Assembly: GCA_035289205.1 (NCBI GenBank)
Contig: DATDXV010000038.1
Location: 1 to 6,019 of the forward strand
Length of the DNA: 6,019 nt
DNA from: DATDXV01 sp035289205
Lineage (GTDB): Archaea; Aenigmatarchaeota; Aenigmatarchaeia; Aenigmatarchaeales; DATDXV01
Direction: 5' to 3'
Shown in pieces: positions 1 to 4,879 of the stretch; position 1 is the first letter of the stretch, and each line of letters opens with the position of its first letter. Made by a program: the position numbers and the translations under genes. The notes under the pieces are model-generated. The model saw nothing but the letters and a program-made list of their open reading frames with translations, did not search any database and was not told the origin of the DNA.

Positions 1-1343
1 GCAGAACCAATTGCAAATCCCTTTGTAACGGCCTTTGTTGTGTTTCCCACAGCATCTAGAAGATCTGTTACCGCACGCACATTCTTTGGCTGGTTGGACA
101 TCTCAGCTATTCCACCAGCATTGTCTGTTATAGGTCCGTAGCTGTCAACCGCGACAATTATTCCTGTCATCGAAAGCATTGCAACTGCTGCTATTGCAAT
201 TCCATAAATACCTCCGAACATGTATGACAAAAGAACTCCGACGCAGATCACTCCAACTGTGAACCATGTAGACTTCAGGCCAACAGCCATGCCTGTTATT
301 ATGTTTGTTGCAGCTCCGGTCTGCGAGGCCTCTGCTATCATCCTGACAGGCTTGTATTTGGTAGAGGTCCAGTAGTCTGTTGCGAAAACTATTGAAAGCG
401 TTACAAGTATCCCAACAACCGAAGGGATGAAAAGAGCGATGTTCGCCTGCAAGGCTGTGTTTATTGCAAAGATACCTATCAGCGCGAATATGGAAGATGC
501 GATGATCCCTTTGTATAGCGCTCCCATAATGTTCTTTGATCTGCCGAGTCTCACGAAGAATGAGCCCAGGATAGAAGCAAGTATTGCAACTGCCCCAATC
601 AACAATGGATAGATTACTGCAACATATGAGCCCAACAGCAGTGCGCCGAGAAGCATTGCTGCTATCGTAGTAACAGCATATGTCTCAAAAAGATCAGCAG
701 CCATTCCTGCGCAATCACCCACATTATCTCCGACATTGTCTGCTATGACAGCAGGGTTCCTTGGGTCGTCCTCAGGAATTCCCTTCTCGACCTTTCCCAC
801 CAAGTCTGCCCCGACATCAGCTGCCTTTGTGTATATTCCTCCGCCAACCCTTGCGAAAAGGCTCATCAGGGATGCTCCGAATCCGAAACCGATTAGTTGT
901 ATAGGGTCTCCGAACGCAAGGAAAAGAAGACCAACGCCCAGCAAGGCAAGCCCGACAACCACAAACCCTGTAACTGCTCCCCCCCTGAACGCTACCTTCA
1001 AGGCAGCATCAAGGCCTTCATGCGCGGCTGCGGTAACCCTTACATTTGACGCAACGGAAACATTCATCCCTATGAATCCTGCAAGAGCAGAACCAAGAAG
1101 ACCTAGCAAAAATCCTAGGGCAGTCTGCCATCCAAGAAGAACAAATAAAACTGCAGCCAAGATTATACCTATAATAGATATTGTCTTGTATTGCCGTTTG
1201 AGATAGGCCATTGATCCTTGTCTAATTGCTTCGCTTATCTCCCTCATGTCTTTTGTTCCGCTCGGCCTTCTCTTTATGTCATAAGTCAAAATCAGTCCAA
1301 ATATCAAAGCCAAAGCTGCACTTCCCAAAACATATTGCAACAT
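1..1343 (-). CDS. hppA: Membrane-bound proton-translocating pyrophosphatase, K+-independent type (C-terminus missing)
   Basis: This integral membrane pump couples hydrolysis of PPi to Pi with proton export. The frame is open from ATG at 1343 to the left edge, giving 447 complete codons of a family usually near 670-770 residues, so roughly the last third is outside. Hydrophobic helices fill the protein, the first at about residues 5-21. Family signatures are unmistakable: DVGADLVGKVE from D176, EDDPRNPAVIADNVGDNVGD from E191 (the Mg-PPi site) and VDSYGPITDNAGG around D400. GNTTKAVTKG carries Lys437 and Thr440, matching the K/T pair that marks K+-independent enzymes, where K+-dependent ones have Ala and Gly/Ala. 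All characterised members of that subfamily pump H+, so proton specificity is inferred from family. The start sits about 33 bases from a TTTAAA box, implying a very short leader. No frameshift is seen. Confidence 0.96.
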   Translation of the reverse strand, partial: MLQYVLGSAALALIFGLILTYDIKRRPSGTKDMREISEAIRQGSMAYLKRQYKTISIIGIILAAVLFVLLGWQTALGFLLGLLGSALAGFIGMNVSVASNVRVTAAAHEGLDAALKVAFRGGAVTGFVVVGLALLGVGLLFLAFGDPIQLIGFGFGASLMSLFARVGGGIYTKAADVGADLVGKVEKGIPEDDPRNPAVIADNVGDNVGDCAGMAADLFETYAVTTIAAMLLGALLLGSYVAVIYPLLIGAVAILASILGSFFVRLGRSKNIMGALYKGIIASSIFALIGIFAINTALQANIALFIPSVVGILVTLSIVFATDYWTSTKYKPVRMIAEASQTGAATNIITGMAVGLKSTWFTVGVICVGVLLSYMFGGIYGIAIAAVAMLSMTGIIVAVDSYGPITDNAGGIAEMSNQPKNVRAVTDLLDAVGNTTKAVTKGFAIGS

Positions 1344-1370
1344 TCTATCCGCTACTAATGAGACGAAAGG

Positions 1371-1380
1371 GTATTTAAAC
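1371..1380. promoter_or_regulatory. Shared divergent TATA box (hppA minus / 103-residue ORF plus)
   Basis: GTATTTAAAC has a palindromic TTTAAA core at 1374-1379. The minus-strand reading GTTTAAATAC is about 33 bases from the hppA ATG, and the plus-strand reading TATTTAAA is about 32 bases from the ATG at 1408. Both directions have A-rich, BRE-like flanks: CGAAAGG on plus and CTAAAAG on minus. Archaeal initiation about 25 bases past the box would give leaders of some 6 bases each way. The call rests on spacing and motif only. Confidence 0.6.
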
Positions 1381-1407
1381 TTTTAGCTCACATCTAGGAA
1401 TGGTTGT

Positions 1408-1719
1408 ATGGCAATGTCAGTGAAAACACAGGCAGCAAAGAACGATGCTATCTCTGTCTATAGCACTAAATGGGGATGTATTATTCCCCGTATAAGGCAC
1501 CCCTCAGACGAAAAACCAAGGGAGATGAGGGGATATACTCCCCTTGGAATCATATCAGCAAGCTATATGGACCCTGCAACAAGTCAAAGAACAAAACACA
1601 ACTATCATAGTGTTGCCACAGTCTTAAACAAAAAGCCGGAAGAACTCTTTGTCAGACCTTCGGAAGAGTTCGGTGCAGCATATTTAGATATATATGTCAT
1701 GCTGCCTCTGATAGAATAA
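1408..1719 (+). CDS. Hypothetical protein, 103 residues, no recognised family
   Basis: I do not recognise this protein. The ATG at 1408 lies about 32 bases after the TATTTAAA box, the spacing seen for the other genes here; a second in-frame ATG at 1414 is an alternative start. The product is soluble, with no signal peptide or membrane helix. It has single Cys and Trp residues close together (around W22-C24), a Pro/Arg/Lys-rich middle, and a C-terminal part with PSEEF and a hydrophobic end (AAYLDIYVMLPLIE). Its stop codon at 1717-1719 touches the stop of the convergent gene at 1720. The DNA holds several inverted repeats (1472-1705), so a structured RNA role, instead of or alongside coding, is a real alternative. 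Promoter placement and ordinary codon use favour a gene. Confidence 0.62.
   Translation: MAMSVKTQAAKNDAISVYSTKWGCIIPRIRHPSDEKPREMRGYTPLGIISASYMDPATSQRTKHNYHSVATVLNKKPEELFVRPSEEFGAAYLDIYVMLPLIE
1642..1705. repeat. Two tandem inverted repeats at the convergent gene end
   Basis: GAACTCTT (1642-1649) pairs perfectly with AAGAGTTC (1664-1671), an 8-bp stem with a 14-base loop. Three bases later GCAGCAT (1675-1681) pairs with ATGCTGC (1699-1705), a 7-bp stem with a 17-base loop. Both lie in the last quarter of the 103-residue ORF and downstream of the minus-strand 94-residue gene, whose transcript next meets five T at 1634-1630. They may act as transcript-end structures. The pairing is seen directly; function is inferred. 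Confidence 0.4.
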
Positions 1720-2004
1720 TCACTCTTGCCTGTATCTTCTAGGATTGTCTGGATCCTTGTTGTCCTCTTCCATAGCCTTTGCTAATTCTTGGAAAGCCTG
1801 CGCCGCCCTATACAAAGCATTCATGGTCCTTGGATGCCATCCGCCTCCGGAACCCGTTAAGAACTGGACTTGCGCATAAGAGGGTTCTCCCTGCTTATCC
1901 GTGCCCTGAACCTCTACAACAATGTCTCCAGAACCCATAACGCCTATTTCCATATATCCTTTATTGGGTCCTTCGATCTGATCCGCAACTCTTCTGGCGT
2001 GCAT
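1720..2004 (-). CDS. Hypothetical protein, 94 residues, beta-rich N-half and helical acidic C-end
   Basis: No family is recognised with confidence. Residues 16-50 alternate hydrophobic and polar positions as beta strands would (YMEIGVMGSGDIVVEVQG, then AQVQFLTG). A glycine-rich turn GSGGGWHP spans 51-58, an amphipathic helix runs about 60-80, and the tail from 79 is charged (EEDNKDPDNPRRYRQE). The SGGG-W-P-x-T-x-x-AL-x-x-L pattern looks like a recurring motif in small uncharacterised prokaryotic proteins, but I cannot name one. The ATG at 2004 is about 26 bases past an ATTTAAAT box, so the mRNA is probably leaderless. The gene is 24 bases behind the PIN gene on the same strand but seems to have its own promoter. 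It ends flush against the convergent 103-residue ORF. Confidence 0.72.
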   Translation of the reverse strand: MHARRVADQIEGPNKGYMEIGVMGSGDIVVEVQGTDKQGEPSYAQVQFLTGSGGGWHPRTMNALYRAAQAFQELAKAMEEDNKDPDNPRRYRQE

Positions 2005-2026
2005 AAAGAAATTTAGAAGCTAAAGG

Positions 2027-2034
2027 ATTTAAAT
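2027..2034 (-). promoter_or_regulatory. TATA box for the 94-residue gene, overlapping the PIN gene stop
   Basis: ATTTAAAT is a perfect palindrome centred about 26 bases upstream of the ATG at 2004, so predicted transcription starts at or next to the A of ATG. The box spans the TAA stop (2029-2031) and last codon of the upstream PIN gene, so that gene's end and this promoter are encoded by the same bases. The call is based on motif and spacing. Confidence 0.5.
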
Positions 2035-2379
2035 GGATCGAATGAACTTTTTCTGCCTTACAAAGAAGACTTCATCCTTGCATCTTTTCTGCAGCTCCTT
2101 GTCCTGGGTAGCAACAGCATAGCCTTTCTTTGAATAGAATACTAAAGAATCATCCGCCTTCAGATCTGATTTCAGGATTTCCATATCCTTGATCATCCGC
2201 AATGCAACCCTGGCAAAAGGAGCGTTCTTGCTCTTCCCTTTGGAGATCTTCTCCACCTCCCTCAGAACAGGTTCCACAAGATACAGTTCATGATCTTCCA
2301 TCTCATCGAAGAAGTTGATCTTATACCTCACGCAGTAGATCAGGAAATTCGTATCCAGTACAACCTTTGTCCTCTCCAT
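2029..2379 (-). CDS. PIN-domain nuclease, Fcf1/Utp23-like archaeal type
   Basis: This is a predicted Mg/Mn-dependent ribonuclease of the PIN fold, probably cytosolic and acting in rRNA or other RNA processing; the role is inferred from the family. The 116-residue length fits a stand-alone PIN domain. Visible acidic residues are D9 in VVLDTNFLI, E41/E43 in LREVEKI, D76-D77 in ADDSLV and D93 in ATQDKEL, in the usual PIN order. The ADDSLV...VATQDKELQKR...RQKKFI layout resembles archaeal Fcf1-like proteins rather than typical VapC toxins. The ATG at 2379 is the only start that keeps the first strand and D9. No antitoxin-like partner adjoins it: the next gene downstream lacks a recognisable DNA-binding motif and is separately promoted. 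A weak minus-strand TATA candidate lies at 2410-2417. The exact substrate is unknown. Confidence 0.88.
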   Translation of the reverse strand: MERTKVVLDTNFLIYCVRYKINFFDEMEDHELYLVEPVLREVEKISKGKSKNAPFARVALRMIKDMEILKSDLKADDSLVFYSKKGYAVATQDKELQKRCKDEVFFVRQKKFIRSI

Positions 2380-2388
2380 AACAAAACC

Positions 2389-2396
2389 CTTATATG
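2389..2396 (+). promoter_or_regulatory. TATA box for the small basic ORF and tatD
   Basis: CTTATATG is centred about 35 bases before the ATG at 2428, predicting a start near 2418 and a leader of about 9 bases. It is too close to the divergent PIN start (about 14 bases) to serve that gene at normal archaeal spacing, so I assign it to the plus strand only. Confidence 0.45.
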
Positions 2397-2427
2397 TGTT
2401 TGGTTTCCCTTATTAGATAGTGGTTTA

Positions 2428-2514
2428 ATGAGATTAATAAAATCAAAGAAAGCTCAGTACAGGCACAGCAGGAAGAGGAAGCACTATAAAATCAAGCCAG
2501 TGGAATATGGATGA
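2428..2514 (+). CDS. Small, highly basic 28-residue protein translationally overlapped with tatD
   Basis: This short gene is easily missed. The peptide begins MRLIKSKKAQ and ends KIKPVEYG, with 11 Lys/Arg and 2 His in 28 residues, suggesting nucleic-acid or ribosome binding. It does not match ribosomal proteins L39e or L41e as I know them. Three things support it: the TGA stop overlaps the tatD ATG as ATGA (2511-2514), a TATATG box stands at the right distance upstream, and the region between that box and tatD would otherwise be an unusually long leader in this compact DNA. The frame stays open further 5', but that part lies antisense to the PIN gene and upstream of the predicted transcript start, so ATG 2428 is preferred. 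It could instead be a leader peptide or chance. Confidence 0.5.
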   Translation: MRLIKSKKAQYRHSRKRKHYKIKPVEYG

Positions 2515-3284
2515 TAGATAGTCATTGTCACTTGGAGCAGCCCCAATTTTTTGGAGATCTCGACACTGTTATAGAGCGATGCAAGAAAGCTGGCATAAAG
2601 GCTTTGATCTCTTCATGCCCTGACCCCAGGGATTTCCAAAGATCGCTGGACATTCTAAAGCAGCATAAGGGTTATGTTTTTCTTGCTGCAGGCCTGCACC
2701 CAGAATACATCAAGGATTTCCAGCAGAAAGATATAGATGAATTCTTCTCAATACTCAGAGAGAACAGAGACAAGCTGATAGCCGTAGGTGAAGTAGGATT
2801 AGATTATTTCTGGGTTAAGGAAGAGGAATGGAGAGCAAAGCAGAAGGAGCTATTCATACAGTTCATAGAACTCGCCGAAGAATTGAAGCTTCCGTTGATG
2901 GTTCATTCCAGAGACTCCTATCCAGATATTGTAAAGATACTGGAAGCAGAAGATGTAAGGAGAGCACATCTTCATCTCTGGGGAGGCAAGGATGAGATGG
3001 AAGATGTGAAAAGGAACGGCTGGCACATCTCTGTTGGCCCTATAATCGCAACATCTAAGACGCATAGGAAGATTGTAAAGTCGATAGGGATGGAAAAAAT
3101 AATGCTTGAGACCGATTCCCCTTGGTTCGGAGAGAGAACACCTGAAGGCAAGAGACTGAGAGGCGAGCCAACAAACATCAAGATCCCTGCCGAGAAAATT
3201 GCTCAAGAGCTTAATCTGAGCTTTGAGGAAGTCTGGAAAAAATGCGGGAAAAATGCAATTAATTTCTATAATTTACCAAAATAA
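2511..3284 (+). CDS. tatD: TatD-family metal-dependent hydrolase (DNase/exonuclease type)
   Basis: This is a TIM-barrel amidohydrolase-like enzyme that binds two divalent metals. Characterised relatives are 3'-5' exonucleases or DNases implicated in DNA repair and fragment turnover. All expected ligands are present: H5 and H7 in DSHCHL, E94 in AVGEVGLDY, H132 in MVHSRD, H155 in HLHLWGG (usually HxFxG in the family) and D202 in LETDSPW. GLHP at 61-64 is also typical. The length of 257 is normal. The start is fixed by the conserved MIDSHCHL N-terminus, and the ATG overlaps the stop of the 28-residue ORF, suggesting translational coupling. The 3' end stops 5 bases from the convergent Ntn-hydrolase gene. 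Natural substrate (DNA, RNA or other) is not determinable here. Confidence 0.94.
   Translation: MIDSHCHLEQPQFFGDLDTVIERCKKAGIKALISSCPDPRDFQRSLDILKQHKGYVFLAAGLHPEYIKDFQQKDIDEFFSILRENRDKLIAVGEVGLDYFWVKEEEWRAKQKELFIQFIELAEELKLPLMVHSRDSYPDIVKILEAEDVRRAHLHLWGGKDEMEDVKRNGWHISVGPIIATSKTHRKIVKSIGMEKIMLETDSPWFGERTPEGKRLRGEPTNIKIPAEKIAQELNLSFEEVWKKCGKNAINFYNLPK
3237..3253 (-). terminator. Oligo-T termination region for the C45 hydrolase gene
   Basis: On the minus strand a run of five T (3253-3249) is followed by a run of six T (3242-3237), about 37 to 53 bases past the hydrolase stop at 3290. Archaeal RNA polymerase terminates at such T-runs without needing a hairpin. The runs lie inside the last codons of convergent tatD (Lys-rich), so coding alone could explain them. 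Confidence 0.35.
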
Positions 3285-3289
3285 ATTGT

Positions 3290-4312
3290 TCAAGTATGAG
3301 GAATATCAATTCTGATCTTTCTTCCCCCAGCATAGAGCCAGTAATTCTTGTCTTTAAGGTTTAGAGCCAGCTGCCAAATTGTTTTCCTATTGGCTCTATT
3401 TGCATAGACTTCTCTGTTGTTTAGAACATTGATAACCTGGCTTAAGGCCAGAGTATCCATTTTTCTCTCCAGTTGTTTTTTAACGGCTCTGTATCTTATC
3501 ATAGAGTTCGGGTAAAAGCTTCCTTGGGGATGCTTTGACCAATTAAAAGCTGCTTCCTCTTTAGAAAGTTCTTTGTTGAGAAAGTGGTTGGTTTTTATCA
3601 AACACCCATTTTCTGGAGATATGATCTTTTTCTTTGCAGAGCTATGCTCAAACACAACAGCATTGCCAGAAGAGTCTGCAATAAAGAGATTCTTTGGCAT
3701 GGATATTTTTACTTTCTTAAGAAATTTGACAGCCTCCTTGGTATTTTTGCAATTTTCAGCAATCCATCTGATGGCCTGGGTGTTGCTTATGCCGAATCCC
3801 CGATTCAGATGATATGCAAATGTCAGCCCGACAAATAGCCCGTGTTCGTTTATTGCATCCTCTGAAGAGAAAACAAGGAATCTCTTATCCAGTTTCCCAA
3901 CCAGAGGATAATCCATATCGCTAAATGCGACATAGTTGTGCTTTCCTTCTATGTTTACATAATAGTAGCTAGCTACATTTTCTGTGGGAGGAAGCCAGTC
4001 ATAATTTCTGCCTATCAAAACACCATTCTTGTTAACCAGACTGAAGATAGTACAGCCTTTCTCTAGCCATTTCATATTAAGCTTGACGAGAAAAAGATAT
4101 TCTATCTGTTCCAGCTCAGATTTAGTGGATTCGGCAATACCCTCAAGCTCCTCTAGAAAGTTCGGATAGAATTTCTTATATATTATTTTTTGCTTCTTTA
4201 GGATATCAAATAGGATAGGGAGCTGTAAGTCGCTAAGGCCGTTTTTCTTATGAACAAGACCTTTCTGATATCCAATATCGTAATAACTACCTGAGAAGTT
4301 AAATTTATTCAT
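3290..4312 (-). CDS. C45-family Ntn hydrolase (acyl-CoA:6-APA acyltransferase / choloylglycine hydrolase-like)
   Basis: This is a predicted N-terminal-nucleophile amidohydrolase that self-cleaves before Cys87 to free the catalytic amine. Residues 1-86, including the YYDIGYQKG N-terminal signature, would be the pro-segment, and cleavage would fall at G86-C87 in EKGCTIFS. Downstream motifs follow family order: GRNYDW (R102, N103, D105), AINEHGLFVGLT with N155, LFIADSSGNAVVFE near 209-222, LIKTNHFL at 238-245, and TIWQLALNLK near 311-320 close to the C-terminus. No signal peptide or membrane helix is seen, so a cytosolic location is likely. At 340 residues it appears complete. Relatives cleave or transfer acyl groups on penicillins, bile salts or N-acyl amino compounds; the substrate here is unknown. 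The gene looks AT-richer than prf1 and hppA, so acquisition from elsewhere is possible. The start lies about 28 bases from a TTTAAA box, implying a leaderless mRNA. Confidence 0.88.
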   Translation of the reverse strand: MNKFNFSGSYYDIGYQKGLVHKKNGLSDLQLPILFDILKKQKIIYKKFYPNFLEELEGIAESTKSELEQIEYLFLVKLNMKWLEKGCTIFSLVNKNGVLIGRNYDWLPPTENVASYYYVNIEGKHNYVAFSDMDYPLVGKLDKRFLVFSSEDAINEHGLFVGLTFAYHLNRGFGISNTQAIRWIAENCKNTKEAVKFLKKVKISMPKNLFIADSSGNAVVFEHSSAKKKIISPENGCLIKTNHFLNKELSKEEAAFNWSKHPQGSFYPNSMIRYRAVKKQLERKMDTLALSQVINVLNNREVYANRANRKTIWQLALNLKDKNYWLYAGGRKIRIDIPHT

Positions 4313-4336
4313 ACAGAATCTAATAGTTCATCTCTC

Positions 4337-4344
4337 TTTAAATA
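4337..4344. promoter_or_regulatory. Shared divergent TATA box (C45 hydrolase minus / NYN protein plus)
   Basis: TTTAAATA has the palindromic core TTTAAA at 4337-4342. Read on the minus strand as TATTTAAA, it is about 28 bases from the hydrolase ATG at 4312. On the plus strand the core is about 33 bases from the ATG at 4373. The whole divergent gap is 60 bases and offers no better-placed box for either gene. BRE-like flanks are weaker than at 1371-1380. Confidence 0.55.
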
Positions 4345-4372
4345 GTATGCCAAAATAAACTATTCAGATTTC

Positions 4373-4843
4373 ATGGTTCTTTCTTGGCTTAGGAAAAAAA
4401 CAGAGACTTTGGTGGAGGACAGGCCCCGTGTGGCGTTCTTCGTAGACGGTCCGAACATGATAAGGAGGGAGTTCTCCCTTGACCTCAGGGATCTGAGAAA
4501 AAGGGTTGAGAAATACGGAAGGATTGCTATAGGCAAGGTCTTCCTGAACCAGTTTGCCTCTGAGAAATTGATAGAAGCGGTGGCAAACGAGGGCTTTGAG
4601 ACCATCATTGCTCTGGGCGACCCTGAGCAGAAAACTGATGTGGACGTCACAATCACCGTTCATGCGATGGAAGCGATAAACGACAAGAGCATAAAGGTCA
4701 TTGCCCTTGCTAGCAGGGATGCGGACTTCCTTACACTGGTGCAGAAAGCGAAGGAAAAGGGCAAAATCGTGGTTCTGGTTGCTGCAACAAGCGGCCTTGC
4801 ATCTTCTCTGAAGCACGCCGCTGACTATGCAGAAATAATTTAG
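4373..4843 (+). CDS. NYN-domain (PIN-like fold) protein, TIGR00288-like archaeal family
   Basis: This is a predicted metal-dependent RNase of the NYN/LabA (DUF88) group, related in fold to PIN nucleases. The whole 156-residue protein is one domain after a short basic N-terminus. The first strand VAFFVDGPNMI carries D25 and N28, the mid-domain TDVDVTI carries D89 and D91, and ALASRDADFLTLV carries D116 and D118; together these are the expected acidic cluster. The end (VVLVAATSGLASSLKHAADYAEII) matches the strand-helix finish in which these proteins sort position-specific residues. The overall arrangement resembles the archaeal family I remember as TIGR00288; that name is from memory of pattern, not a search. 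The ATG at 4373 gives about a 6-base leader. The gene is followed after 36 bases by a separately promoted ORF. RNA substrate and biological role are unknown. Confidence 0.88.
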   Translation: MVLSWLRKKTETLVEDRPRVAFFVDGPNMIRREFSLDLRDLRKRVEKYGRIAIGKVFLNQFASEKLIEAVANEGFETIIALGDPEQKTDVDVTITVHAMEAINDKSIKVIALASRDADFLTLVQKAKEKGKIVVLVAATSGLASSLKHAADYAEII

Positions 4844-4848
4844 AAACG

Positions 4849-4857
4849 CTTAAAAAC
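4849..4857 (+). promoter_or_regulatory. TATA box for the 219-residue gene
   Basis: CTTAAAAAC is preceded by a BRE-like AGAAACG and centred 27 bases before the GTG at 4880. Initiation at normal archaeal spacing would fall on that GTG, supporting a leaderless mRNA beginning with a GTG codon. The box begins 6 bases after the NYN gene stop. Confidence 0.5.
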
Positions 4858-4879
4858 TGCCAGAATTAACACTTGTATA

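Noticed and set aside
427..612. Plus-strand 61-codon open frame
   Set aside because: It is antisense to conserved membrane helices of hppA, with no promoter or family match.
736..1206. Plus-strand 156-codon open frame
   Set aside because: It lies fully inside hppA, whose minus-strand translation carries all pyrophosphatase signatures; the plus product is a Pro/Ala/Thr-rich antisense shadow.
1720..2379. VapBC-type toxin-antitoxin pair (PIN gene plus 94-residue gene)
   Set aside because: The PIN protein looks Fcf1-like, the 94-residue protein has no recognisable ribbon-helix-helix or AbrB pattern, it lies downstream rather than upstream, and it has its own likely promoter.
2290..2427. 5' extension of the small basic ORF to an upstream ATG
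   Set aside because: This part is antisense to the PIN gene and begins before the TATATG box at 2389-2396; ATG 2428 fits the predicted transcript start better.
2850..3206. Minus-strand open frames of 118 and 69 codons
   Set aside because: They are antisense to tatD metal-binding motifs and show no protein-like features of their own.
3573..3838. Two overlapping plus-strand open frames
   Set aside because: Both are shadows within the C45 hydrolase, which has complete family motifs on the minus strand.
4360..4816. Minus-strand open frames of about 98 and 150 codons
   Set aside because: They are antisense to the NYN-domain gene, whose strand has the conserved Asp motifs.
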